Shown here piece by piece: positions 34,940 to 46,400 of a DNA stretch of 64,000 bases. How positions within the stretch are numbered: the first letter of the stretch is position 1; every line of letters begins with the position of its first letter. The translations under genes were made by a program, and so were the position numbers. This DNA is from Anastatus disparis. Taxonomy: Eukaryota > Arthropoda > Insecta > Hymenoptera > Eupelmidae. The stretch covers positions 1,426,001 to 1,490,000 of the forward strand of contig JAFFSR010000221.1 in NCBI GenBank assembly GCA_017163975.1, in the 5' to 3' direction. The notes below the pieces were generated by a model. It was not told the DNA's origin, did no database searches, and worked only from the letters and a program-made list of their open reading frames with translations.

Positions 34940-36590
34940 CAATTCTATGCTTTACTTATAAATCTCAAATTTTATTTTGTTTAAGGTTGAAATGTTCGAA
35001 AATTTATTATTATACTTTTAAAATTTTTAATTCAATTCTGAATAATTTAAAGATACAATATTTCAAAATATAAATGTTTTTTATCATAAAAATAATAAAT
35101 TTCATATCCTAATTTACAAAATAAAAGAAAAAATTAAAAGCACAACAAAATATGAAATTCAGATTATTGAAATTGTAATACATAATTTTCTTTATGAACT
35201 TGAACATATGAATAAATGATAATTTGAAGATTTTTAATAGAAATTTAATAATCATAAATCATTTATTTAAATTAAATGTAAAATTTGATCTACATCAAGG
35301 TGGTCTTATCGACCACACGTAAATTTGCAAGTCTATGTTCGCTAGACATGTCAATACTTGCCTATAACTTTATTATTTAAACAAAAAATTATTTAAAATT
35401 AATCTAAACTAATGATATTCATTATATTTTTAGATATTTAAATTTAATAAAATAATTTTCAATTTTTAATACATCAATTCTTATAAATTAATCAATTTTA
35501 AAAGATATTTCTTGAAAAATGTATTGAACAAATATTGATGAAATAAGAAAAGCATCACGAGCATACACACACGCATAGATATATTTTCTAAAAAAACGTA
35601 CTTTTATATTGTTGTTTTGAAAATTGCATTTTTTGCCATCACAAAGCTTCCTCTGTAAAGAAACGAAAAAAAAACTTCTAATTAAACGTCCATTTTCTTA
35701 GCAGCCCTATTGCGTTAAAATTAATTGACTTGTTATATCGAAATAATTGTTCCTTCTAACGTTTATAAAAACTTAGCAAATTATATATATATGCGTGTAT
35801 ATATACATCGCTCCTTTTTTTAAACGCTTTGAAGTTTGCAAACAAGCGGCAAAGGCGCTAGTTTTTATTATATATCCTTTTTATGAGAATCCGAGAGTAT
35901 TTCGTTTTATAGTGTTTTTAATATAGAAACATGAAAGCAAGTTATATAGTTACCTTTGAAACAGGGGAAATACAGTATCTTTTATTGAGCAATAATTTTC
36001 TTTTTTTTTTCCTCTCTCTCTTGCTCTTTTTTTTACTTCTGCGATATCGTGAATTGTAGATTGTATTCTCGGTTAATTTAATGCTTTGTAAAGTTTTTTA
36101 CACAGCGACAAAAATTTTTTTATCGAATGAAAATCTGGTACGCCGTTTCGTAACTTTGCCTTTTCAAGCCTTGAATCGCTAAAAATCGCATCAATTTAAA
36201 TAAAATAATAAAGTTTTATGAAATTTTTAATAATATTATTTTTATTAAATTATTCATTACGCGTACATATTTATGAGTTTACTTTTGAATGTATTTGAAT
36301 AACTATAGCAAATATGCGAAATATTAACTTGATGTAAGATAATTAACAATATTTATAAATTATAAACAACTTCGCAAATTCATTTATTTACATATTTTAT
36401 TTATGTATACATATATTTGCATAAGCATGTCCGTATATTTATGTAACAGAAGGAATATTTTTCAAATGTGTATCTCCAAAGGAATATTACATATTTCACA
36501 CTGAATAAAATTAAAAATCGAGATGCTCGGAATGTTTGTAACTCTAGGTAATGATTTTCACTTTTAAAGACTCAGAATATTCACGTGCGC
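34936..36590. other. Stretch without a supported gene
   Basis: AT-rich; no frame, repeat or splice structure that I can support. Confidence 0.6.
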
Positions 36591-36593
36591 CAA

Positions 36594-36790
36594 GAGGTCT
36601 TTATTGGCGCACTCGGTATGAGTGATGGATTCGTAATCTCGAGGTCTGGAGTTCGAATCCCGCTCTCGGCCGTTTGATACAAGCACCGCAGTACGTTACA
36701 TGTGCTGAAGTTCACAAACACACTGACGACCTCCGTCGCTAATTAGCACAGCAATGTTAGCATAAATATAGTGACGTAAAATTTAAAAAA
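36594..36790 (+). mobile_element. tRNA-derived SINE copy, A-box region damaged
   Basis: The plus copy starts GAGGTCTTTATTGGCGCACT, so the usual TGGCTCAGTCGG is altered. The B box GAGTTCGAATCCCGC, the body TTCACAAACACACTG and the 3' GTCGCTAATTAGC are retained. Confidence 0.85.
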
Positions 36791-37294
36791 ATCAGAGAAA
36801 TTTTAGTTTAAAAATTACTAGTTAGCATTGTTTAAGAACGCAAGCCAATTGCCATCTGCTTCACAAACGTGCATTATATTTGGATTCTGGATTTTTTTCT
36901 AACCTTGAGATATCAACGTTAGAAAAAAGATATTATTTTCTTACATTTTTTTTCATACATAAAATCACGAAATAATCCACGTCCGTTTGGTCCAACGCTC
37001 GATTTTTCCAAAGTTGTGAGCAATTTTTCCTGCAGGAACGCACGTATATATGCGCGTGTAAAGACATGAAGGGACTACGCGCGTATAGTTCCAGAAACGC
37101 CGCAAGGATCGTCGTTGTCGAAATCGTTACGTTTCTTTAACACGGTATTGACAATCTCTACTAATCTCTGATCATATACGCACGCTCAACTACATCGCCA
37201 ACCCTATGTCTTTTTTCAGTGCAAGTCCAACACCAACAGTATTGATTCACCATTGCTTTCGAGTTATTATCGTATTAAAAATTGTAAAAACAGT

Positions 37295-37324
37295 ATGTCA
37301 AACGATGGTACTAATAGACCTCAG
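37295..37324 (+). CDS. Leader exon of coiled-coil locus (10 codons)
   Basis: ATG at 37295 reads MSNDGTNRPQ and ends in CAG before GTATGT at 37325, so the exon ends in phase 0. All three duplicated exons at 39371, 40115 and 40651 begin in phase 0 after identical-looking acceptors, so each can be joined to this leader. TTTTTTCAGTGCAAG at about 37211-37225 could be either an initiator (TCAGT) or the acceptor of an upstream non-coding exon. The gene assignment is inference from phase and position; no alternative leader was seen between here and 39.3 kb. Confidence 0.55.
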
Positions 37325-37952
37325 GTATGTTGTAGTGGATTTTATTTAATATTTTTTATTTTTACACGAAATCAAGTGTTTCATTAAAATAACAATTTTT
37401 AGCGTACTTTTTCAGAAACTTATTTCTTAGTAATGACCGATTTCATCTCAAATCATGCAGGTCGACTGCACCTATCTCTCTGAATCACTCAATAATTATT
37501 TTATATTATTCTACTCTAAAAATAAGTGCATACGTATCTTTTTATTTCTCGATGTATTCAAAAATGCATTTTTTATGCACTTTTGAAAAATAACTCATAA
37601 ATTTTCGATTCTCAAACAATTTTTTTGTTTTTTCAGTCGTTCTATTTTGTCTATTCACTAACCTTTATGAATAAATTTATGTTCATTCAACGCTATAGAA
37701 GATGCTCTTTCAATTTCATCCTCTTAATTTTTTTTACGAAAAAACAAAAGTGCAATTGTACTTTTTGTAAAAAATGAAAAATGCATTTTTCTCAAAAAGA
37801 CCATTTTTTTGTCTCAATTTTTATGAGCAGATAGACTCAAGACATATTTTCATATTTGTTACATTTGGAATATTTTCATTTTTTAAGAGAATATTTTCAT
37901 TTATTAATAAATTTAATAAAATTATTTTATATCCATATACTTATAAACTTTT

Positions 37953-38140
37953 GAGAGCGCAGCCTATACTAAGAAACGTAGCGCGACCCCACAACGAATT
38001 TTGTGAGGCTATTCTCCTTTTTGATGAGCGCGCAGGCCTCTGTGCGTTGGGCTGCTGGACCCCAAAACATAGAGGGCACTTTAACAAATTTATAGTGGCG
38101 CCGTGCTGGTGCTACGTTTCTTTGTATAGGCTACGCTCTC
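37953..38140. mobile_element. MITE with terminal inverted repeats of about 30 bp
   Basis: The left end is GAGAGCGCAGCCTATACTAA then GAAACGTAGC. The right end, reverse-complemented, is GAGAGCGTAGCCTATACAAA then GAAACGTAGC. The interior is GC-richer than the host. It lies in the first intron of the coiled-coil locus. A clear target duplication was not found. The overlapping 137-codon frame (37774-38187) is partly MITE sequence and is not called. Confidence 0.85.
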
Positions 38141-38268
38141 TTGATTACAAATTTTTGTCCACTTTGACAAATATTACGAAAGACTAAAATTTCAATATCT
38201 TTGGCACACTTGTAGGTAGCTTGAAAAATCTTGTTGGGTATTAAAGTTTATGTAAAAATCTTTAAAAC

Positions 38269-39089
38269 AAGCTAGGTAGTATCAAAGAATATAGACGCTT
38301 ATAGAAGCGTACTCTTAAATGGGAAATTTCTGCCAAAAATGAGTTACCCAGCTGCTGAGGGCGCCACTAGATCCCATGTATTTTTATATCTATATATATC
38401 AAATTTTTCATATGTATAGATATACAAACAATGTTAAAGTGTTACCCAACGTTTCGGACGAAAAATTTAACCCAGAAGTATCCTTCTATAAGCGTCTATC
38501 TTCTTTGGTAGTATATAAAAACACTTAAAATTGAGTTTTTTACTGGAAACAAATATAAAAAAAAATTTTTTTTGCTCACAAAAAGGTTGTGACTGTCAGT
38601 GCAAAAAAATCAATTATTATTTTTATCTAATATATTCCTCTTTAAAGTAAAAAGTAATTTTTTGCAAAAGATACAAAAAAACTAAAAAAAAAAATTTTTC
38701 ACTTTAGTTAAGGAGTATAAATATTCAAACAAAATAATTTTTTTAAGAAAAAATTTTTTTTAATATTTCTTTGGGCTTAATTTTTAGTTTGAATTTTGAA
38801 TTTATAATAATTTTTATTGCAGTAGCGATTCAATGCAATTATTTATTATTTTGAAAAATTCTTTTGTTGTAATATTCATGTTCTTTGACTGAAATTGTTT
38901 TTCTTTAAAATTTTTTTTATTTCTTACAGACTGCGAAACATTTGCAATTATAGAATAAAGTTTGTTTTTTTTAGAGATACAAACTAATTTAGTCGCACAA
39001 CCTTTTTGTGAGCAAAAAAAATGTATATTTAGATTTTTTATTAATTGTAAGAAACTCAATTTTAAATGTTTTTATACACTACCTAGCTT
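38269..39089. mobile_element. Foldback element, interrupted by a nested MITE
   Basis: The ends are inverted copies. The left end reads AAGCTAGGTAGTAT, is interrupted, then resumes ATAAAAACACTTAAAATTGA. The right end, reverse-complemented, reads AAGCTAGGTAGTGTATAAAA then ACATTTAAAATTGAG. The arms continue through GCTCACAAAAAGGTTGTG (left about 38574-38591, right about 38995-39012). Each arm is about 90 bp once the nested MITE is removed. The spacer is AT-rich and without coding content. Confidence 0.8.
38283..38507. mobile_element. Nested hAT-like MITE with 7-8 bp target duplication
   Basis: The termini are inverted: CAAAGAATATAGACGCTTAT plus AGAAG on the left, and the reverse complement CAAAGAAGATAGACGCTTAT plus AGAAG on the right. 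GTAGTAT is repeated on both sides (38276-38282 and 38508-38514). Removing the element and one repeat restores a sequence matching the other end of the host foldback. The CAAAG terminus and a 7-8 bp duplication fit hAT-type elements. Confidence 0.8.
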
Positions 39090-39370
39090 ATTTAATGTCC
39101 AACTAAATTTTTTAAGGTAAAACAAAGTTGAAATAAAAAAAGTCCCATTTCATAGTCAAAGTTTTATATACGGAAAATAATATGAGAGACTATTGAGCCT
39201 TTTTAAATCATTATTTAATTGCGGTAAATAGCTTCTTTAAATTAATATGATTAAATTTTTAATAAAAAAAATATTAAATAGACTAGTCTCGATTGCTTGT
39301 CGAGCAAAAACAAAAAATTGACTTAAACCAAACGTAAAATTAAACGTATCGCTTGTTAACTTGTCCACAG

Positions 39371-39604
39371 ATACCCATTGATGTGCAAAGTATAGCTGAA
39401 CAGAGACAGCTCCGTATGGAGAGACTATTAGCATTAGAAGTGAGAGTCCAGCAGTTCGAGCGAGATTTAAAATTGGACAGAGAATTTCGGCGAAGACAAG
39501 ATGTATTCCATCGAAAAAATGATCTAATGGAGTGTGTACGTCAAGACTTAGATTTACTAAGAAATCGGATAGATTTACTAGAAAATCGAATAATCTATTT
39601 ATAA
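39371..39604 (+). CDS. Coiled-coil exon A of a tandem exon triplet
   Basis: Not recognised as a known family. The acceptor TTAACTTGTCCACAG ends at 39370. The frame (phase 0) begins IPIDVQSIAEQRQLRMERL and runs 77 codons to TAA. It is rich in Arg, Glu, Gln and Leu, and the C-terminal part (VRQDLDLLRNRIDLLENRI) has clear heptad-like Leu/Ile spacing, so a coiled coil of about 60 residues is expected. With the leader exon the product would be about 87 residues, with no signal peptide or membrane segment. AATAAA at 39838-39843 could end this transcript form. About 145 bp of intron upstream (from 39224) is conserved with the next two copies. A GTACGT inside the exon (after codon 55) could act as an internal donor. 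Confidence 0.6.
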   Translation: MPIDVQSIAEQRQLRMERLLALEVRVQQFERDLKLDREFRRRQDVFHRKNDLMECVRQDLDLLRNRIDLLENRIIYL

Positions 39605-40114
39605 AAATTATATGGATTAAAAATAATCAGTACACTTTCAAAAATGACATGAAATTTAATGCGGTAAAGTAAAATAATTTAAGATATTGCAGTCATTATC
39701 CTGTAAAACATATGAAACTAATGCAATTCGCATAATAATTAATGAAGTTTGCAGTAATTATACTGTAAAATGCATGAATTTTAATGCAAATTTACATGAT
39801 TTGCATTTAATATACTGGCTTAAAATTTACTTGCATTAATAAATCTAAATAGATTTGGGTTTAAAGAATCATAACTAATAATTTCTGTATATTTTAATAT
39901 GTATTATTTACATGTCTAACATAATTATGAGTGAAGAACAAAATTGTTCACTATTATGAGGAATGACAGTAAATAGCTTCTTAAAACTTATTTGATTAAA
40001 TTTTTAATAAAACAAGTATTTAAGGTTAGTCCCGAATACTTTTATTGCGAAAACGAAAAAGTTTACTTAAACAAAACGTGTAATTAAACATATCGCTTTT
40101 TAAATTGTCCACAG

Positions 40115-40291
40115 ATACCCATTGATCAGCCAAGTGCAGCTGAATCGAAACGGCTTCGTATGGAGACGCCATCTGCATTCGAATCGTCGGTCCAGGAATT
40201 CAAGCAAAATGCAGAGCTAGATGCAGTATCCCAGCGAAGAGAATATGAATTCCGGCAAAGAAATGATCAAATAATAGACAGTGTACGTTAA
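40115..40291 (+). CDS. Coiled-coil exon B of the triplet, with early stop
   Basis: The acceptor TTAAATTGTCCACAG ends at 40114. The phase 0 frame begins IPIDQPSAAESKRLRME, close to exon A, and continues FKQNAELDAVSQRREYEF to SVR and a TAA at 40289-40291. Exon A has CAA (Gln) at that position, so a single C-to-T change created this stop. The sequence after it (DLDLLRNRMNLIKNRM, NLEKLYELKNKQY) still reads as heptad-containing coiled coil in the same frame. This copy is therefore either a shortened variant, a decaying one, or spliced out through the GTACGT just before the stop, which keeps phase 0. Confidence 0.5.
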   Translation: MPIDQPSAAESKRLRMETPSAFESSVQEFKQNAELDAVSQRREYEFRQRNDQIIDSVR

Positions 40292-40650
40292 GACTTAGAT
40301 TTACTAAGAAATCGTATGAATCTAATAAAAAATCGGATGAGTAATTTAGAAAAATTATATGAATTGAAAAACAAACAGTACACTGTCAAAACTATCATTT
40401 TTTTTAACAGTGTATATTGTAAATACATGGTCATTTATCAAAACATAGGCAAATTTGAGATAGCAAAAAAATTTATAGAAAACTATTATTTTCGAAAAAG
40501 CCTATTTGATTAAACTAAAGCCTATTTGATTAAATTTTTAATAAAACAAGTACTAAATACACAAGTCTCGATTGCTTGTCGAGCGAAAACAAAAAAGTTT
40601 ACTCAAACAAAACGTATAATCAAACATATTGCTTTTTAACTTGTCCACAG

Positions 40651-40890
40651 AGTCTGAATTATCTGCCGCAGCCAATTGCACAGCAAATTAGGAACGAGCG
40701 AACAGCGCTCAAGTTATTAATCGATAACATGCGAGGTGAACTCCGAGAAAAACTAAATTTAATAGATGAATGTCGAGATCAAATAAGTCGTTTATCTCAA
40801 TCACATGATCTACTAAGAAGACAGATAAGAGATTTCGAAAAATTAAATGACAAAGAAGGAAAAAAATGGTACAGTCTACGACCGATTTAG
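40651..40890 (+). CDS. Coiled-coil exon C of the triplet
   Basis: The acceptor TTAACTTGTCCACAG ends at 40650, with the same intron end (CTCGATTGCTTGTCGAGC, then AAACAAAACGTATAAT-like sequence) as exon A. The phase 0 frame begins SLNYLPQPIAQQIRNERTA and runs 79 codons to a stop at 40888-40890. It contains heptad-rich charged helix (LREKLNLIDECRDQISRL, HDLLRRQIRDFEKLN). The N-terminal part has diverged strongly from exons A and B, but its length, charge and position are the same. AATAAA follows at 41020-41025. Joined to the leader it would give about 89 residues. Confidence 0.6.
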   Translation, partial: SLNYLPQPIAQQIRNERTALKLLIDNMRGELREKLNLIDECRDQISRLSQSHDLLRRQIRDFEKLNDKEGKKWYSLRPI

Positions 40891-41019
40891 GACCTTCTAC
40901 GGAGCTGTAACAGAATGACTTTCTGAGAAATCGTCGACAAAAAAAATTGTCTCCACTCTCGTCTCTCCTGTGTTTAGTTATTCACGTTTGATTTAGGTCC
41001 GTGTCGAATTCAGACCGCA

Positions 41020-41025
41020 AATAAA
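41020..41025 (+). terminator. Poly(A) signal after exon C
   Basis: AATAAA about 130 bp past the exon C stop, followed by T-rich sequence; a good candidate for the distal 3' end of the coiled-coil locus. Confidence 0.5.
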
Positions 41026-41259
41026 CGTTCGTTCTTTGTTTTTTTTATATTTACATACAGTTTGACGTAAGGAGGTGAAACTATTTGTGCACGCGTAATT
41101 ATTTTTTTAAATATTTTACAAACATGGAAAATTTAACTAAACGTAAATATTATAAAGACAATGTTTTAATTATTTTTCTAATAATAAATGATAAAAAGTT
41201 AATTTTGAAATAATCCATATATATATATATTTTTTTTTAAATTCTCAACAAATAAGTAT

Positions 41260-41412
41260 TCTCGTTGGCGCGAGATCGATTCCCTGTCTGGTCGCTATTT
41301 TCACTGACTCTGCCGTGGGTTGACACCACGTTAAATAACATATCAACTGTGTTGTCTTAAATGCGAATATCCAATGCAAAGGGCAGTAATGCCCGTTGAT
41401 TTGAAAAAAAAA
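41260..41412 (+). mobile_element. Possible second SINE family, 5'-truncated
   Basis: A B-box-like string GCGAGATCGATTCCCTGTC is followed by a GC-richer body of about 125 bp (CCGTGGGTTGACACCACG, GGGCAGTAATGCCCG) and a short A tail at 41404-41412. No A box is present. The body differs from the main SINE family. Only one copy is seen here, so family status is inference. Confidence 0.35.
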
Positions 41413-43435
41413 GTAAGAATGATATTTTGTTAGTCAATTTAAACATTTTTCATACATTTTATTATTTAAAATCTTTGTATCTATGAACGGTCCTAAATGG
41501 AACGTGAGTTATGAAACACTCATCCGAGAGTCGAGTTGTAAGAGTGGGGGTAACGCTCGAACGCATTGAAGGAGAAGAAAACCTTACATGTATCAATCCA
41601 AAATATAAATTTTAAAAATAAAGTATTATTTATTTCAATAAACATGACATATGACATCATTGAAAATCATTTATTAATTTAAGAAGAAATGAAAATGAAA
41701 TTTTTTATTTATAAATATAACAAGTTAATATAATAGAATATCAACTTCTTTAAAAGTTGAAAGAAATCATCACCAGGTAATTTAAAATTTTTTTAAAACT
41801 AATTAAAATTCTGACTGCAATATTTCGTTATGCAGATTATAATCACATATTAATAGATCGGTTATAATCACATATTAATAGTTCAAATTGTTAGAATCAG
41901 ACAAGTATAAACAAATCATGTAACGTATTTAACATTAATTATTAATAATAATATATGAACTTGTTAATAATAATTAATAATTTATTTAATAGCTATTAAA
42001 AATATTAAGATTTTGAATTTTTTTCAAAATGCAATTATTAATTATTCGATTTCGTTAAAGCAATGTACTGTTGAATTTCCGACCTACTGTCGCCACAAAT
42101 CTCAAACTGAGACAATGCAATCTATTTGTTCAATTCTGATATAAATTTGTAACGCAACACATTTAAAAACTTAACGTCCTATAAACAAAATATGACGAAA
42201 ATGACCATATTGTGACTTTTGTTATAGGAAATGTAATTTGAAAGAAAAAGAAAGTAAGGTATTTGTCAGCCACGTAAACATTTACATGTAATCTACTACG
42301 CTACAAATATTAAAATCTAATTTTAATTACATATTTTTTGTAAATATGAAATTCTTATTCTTTCATGTTATTGTAAAAATAGCAAAAAAAACGCGTTTTT
42401 TGCTGTATCTTTTTTATACAAATATTTTATTTATTATTAAAGAATAAACTTCTATTACAATGTCTTACATAATATTTATTCAACAGAAATATTATTAACT
42501 TTCACTCAGCATTCAAAATATTTCAAATATTGAAAAGAATTGAAGTCCTGGAAACGACAAGGAGATGTACAGAGATTTTGCCGTGTAACTATTGTCTAAA
42601 TATCGAGTTTTGTCAAATCGCTCAAACTATAAAGCAGAATATTCAAAATTCGATTTGAGAAGTGGCTTCGTATAGAAAATTTGACAGCGTATCTTTTTTT
42701 TCTTTAGAGGAAAAATTTGGTATCCCCTTATGAACTGGAAACTCTATCAAGAGTGGACCTGATTTCTTTTACAAATAGTTCTACAATAAAATAAGTCTTT
42801 GGTATTGGTTACTATCTTCTAAAGTTCAAAAAATATCGTACTCAAAACAATGATTTTTAATAAAAATAATATATAAACAAATTTTTGTAAAATGTCTTAA
42901 AATCCACAAAAAAAAACTACTCATAACTTTGAAAAAATCGATTTTATGTTAGAAAAATATCTCAAAATAAGTAGAAAATCTAAAATCCAGATGCACTCTC
43001 CTTGTGAGTAACCTAAGTCGGTTTAATCTGTATCTATAACTCAAAACGAACCTCTCTACTCTTAAAAATGTGTACTTAATATAACCAGTGTACCTAATTT
43101 TTTTTTAGTGTACCATAGACGTAACATAATTTCAGATCATGTATCATTGTTATTTTATTATCAGGTACCACTTTTAGTAAACATACAATATTACTTTTTT
43201 TTTAATACACATTGTAATATTATATTTTTTATTTCCTAATTCAGTGATTATATAGAATTTAATGATATTTATTTGAATATTATTGGCAATTCAATTATAA
43301 TTATTCTAATTTGATATTCACATGAATAAACTATCTGTAAGAATAACCATAATGCATAATTCGACGTATGATTCCAAGCTCTCTTACGTCGCTGGTAAAA
43401 TATGCAACGCTGCAATTCGAGGTTACACATTCGGA

Positions 43436-43471
43436 AAAATATCCTTTACACCTGCGCGTAAAGGATATTTT
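43436..43471. repeat. Perfect 14-bp inverted repeat
   Basis: AAAATATCCTTTAC, an 8-nt GC-rich loop, then the exact reverse complement. It lies where both strands are open for about 60 codons; that symmetry explains the paired frames. Confidence 0.7.
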
Positions 43472-46400
43472 GCACGAGTGTACATTTACATTAATCTTAA
43501 TTAAAAGATTATTTATCAAACCTTTAAATACTATTTAAATTGGAAGAATTTTGATGAAATGAAACAACCTTTCACGTTAAATTATGCACATCATGAATAC
43601 GATCTTTTTTAAAAAAAAAAGTTAAAAAAGATCTCTTTTCATATGTAAAGATTACGATGTAAATTACTAAAAGCTACACGTCACTTTTAATTAGAACATA
43701 TCGAATTTCACATAAACTAATACTTGACTTTTCCAAGCGATATATGCAAGCTAAATGGAATTTCACGAGCAAAGCAGAAAAAAAGTTAAAGGAGCCCCGA
43801 GAAATAATTTTTCTTTAATCTTTCTAATACACGATGAGAATTTTCTAGTAAAAATTACCATATCCCCGTGCTAGTAACGCTTTAGAGAATATCACAGGAT
43901 AAATTTATAGGTTATTCCGAAAAATTTAACCATGCTTTTTTCAGATAAAAATTATTTAAAGTATGTATATAACATTTTCAACAATAGCCAAGCGAGCACG
44001 TACAAAAATTACCAGCCATAGTCGTATAGCAACTTTTTTCATACATGAACATTTTATTTTCGTTGTAAAGTTAAAATTATAATTAAAGCGATTAAAATAT
44101 TAGGTTTTCAAAATTATATTATGTAAAAATTAAAGTACCTACATTTTAAAAATATTTAAACAAAAAGAAATACGGAAAAAAGAAAGTAAATATGCTAGTT
44201 AAAAATGTATATTTTGAAGAAATTTTGTATAATGGAAAGTTTAATTATTCTTATAATAAAAATAAAAAATTTGCTATAGTTGAATTCCATAGACTAATAA
44301 TGTTCCTAATAAAGTGACTATCAAATAAAAATTTCAGTAAGGCTGGAGTTTCCGGCCTTGTTAAGATTCTTAGCTATACATGATGGAAACATTTTCATGA
44401 TCATTTATCATACGCGTAAAGCTAAAATTTACGTATTGGATGGGATTCGCTTAATAGAATATTCAATACAATTTTGCTCGATATTTTTCGAAACTTTTTC
44501 TACATAATGAAGAAATTCAATTATTCGAAGTGCAGAAAGTGATTTTTCAAAATTTAAAAAGTATGAATTGAGCGAAAATACAAAAAAATATTCGAACGAT
44601 ATATTGCGAAAGATAAAAATATTATGCTCTGGAAATTTTCGAAAATTACAAAAAAAAAAACGAGTTAAATCTATATTGAATATCACATGAATTGAACTCC
44701 ATCCATTAGTTCATTATTTTTCAAAATACTATGTAAAATAATTAGAATACAAAATAGAATGTATACGTTTTTCTGTAATCCTCTCATAGTTTAAAAGTAA
44801 AAGCTTGAAAAGATTTATGAAATTTTAATTGGTTGACGATTTAGAGATTTAAAAATATTATATATTTCACATAAACGTGAACAGATTTTAAAAAATTTCA
44901 TCCTCTTTTCTGATGTAAAAATTTAATTGGTTGCCAATTTAAAAAATCTAAAATACTATCCATATATTTTTACATAAACATTATCAGATAAAAAAAATTA
45001 TCACACAATATATTACCCAATAACAAAAAAGCAAGAAAGAACAACCAAGTAGCTTTTTAAGGTTGTTAGTAAAATGCACGTTTGTGTAATACAAGCCAAA
45101 TTAAGTCGCACAAAGCGCGATAAGCAAATCTAGTAACCTAGCAAAACGCTGGAGCAGGTAATCTTAATCTTTTGTATAACATGACGATGTTGAGCAAAGA
45201 CATTAGACTTTGTAATATTTTATTAAGTAAATATAATTTCAATACTTAAAATGTAAAGTATATAAAATTACATTTTTACATTGTACTTCTTTACATTAAA
45301 TAAAGATGTTTGCTCGACTATAACACTCTGTTCTTTATATCCACAATTTGTGGTTTGCATAGATTTTTGCTACGTTACTTTTATATTCTTCATAACCATC
45401 CAAATAACCACGTTAAGTTTATGTTTATTAACTTATAAATTCATAAGTAAATTCGTTCTACTCCAGCAGATTTACAAAAAGATAAAGAGCAGATCTCTTC
45501 AATTACAATTCTCAGCGAACGACTTGCAATCAGAACTTTTTTTATAAATATAACAAGCCTTTATAAAAAAAAAAACCTTAGCATAGTCTATATAATGTCA
45601 ATGAACTATTTATTATAACGAATATCTTTTGTGAAAAAAATAACGTATCAGACCATCGAGACTTTGTACCTACAATATAATAACATAATTATTTATCTTA
45701 TTACTCACAATAATCAGTATTACTAGCTCGTATTTAAGCACCGTGTGACACGCGCGTAAATACGACTAAAGCTTCATATGAAAATTTCACTTCCACGCTT
45801 ATATTCCGTAGACGACCTTAATTAATTACGGAATATCACAAACATAATCTAAACTCGAGAGATACGTACATACATACTTCCACGGTACGTATATATATGA
45901 TAAACAAGAGCATTGGGTAATGTAATAATAATGAAAGTATATTATTCGCGTGTAATTACAAACTTTATATAAATTCCAGCATGAAAAGAATGAGATTGAA
46001 ATATTAGCATATAAATATAAAAGAAATATGCAATGAAAAAAAAATCATTTAGCTTTGGTGATTGAATCTTTATTACTCGAAACGGCAAAAGTTGTACGGA
46101 GCACAGCGATAATACTTTATAACCGGCTCAGCTGTACGAGCAGACCTAATGGTGTAATACGCTGCTGTATTTTAATTTTAAATGTGCTTGAAAATATTCT
46201 TTTTAAATTTTAAGGACGCGTTTGAAAATAAAAAAGGAGATAAAATGTTTTTAATTTTCTTCTGAACTATAGGTTTTTTCTTTAAAAATGAGTTTTCCAA
46301 AATTTTATAAAGTAGTATTAATAACATATCACGTAGTATCACATTGTAAATCAATTCTTCTAAAAAAAAAGACAGAACATCATAAGCAAATATCACATCA

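Noticed and set aside
37774..38187. 137-codon plus open frame
   Set aside because: More than 40 percent of it is the 37953-38140 MITE; the rest is AT-rich intron.
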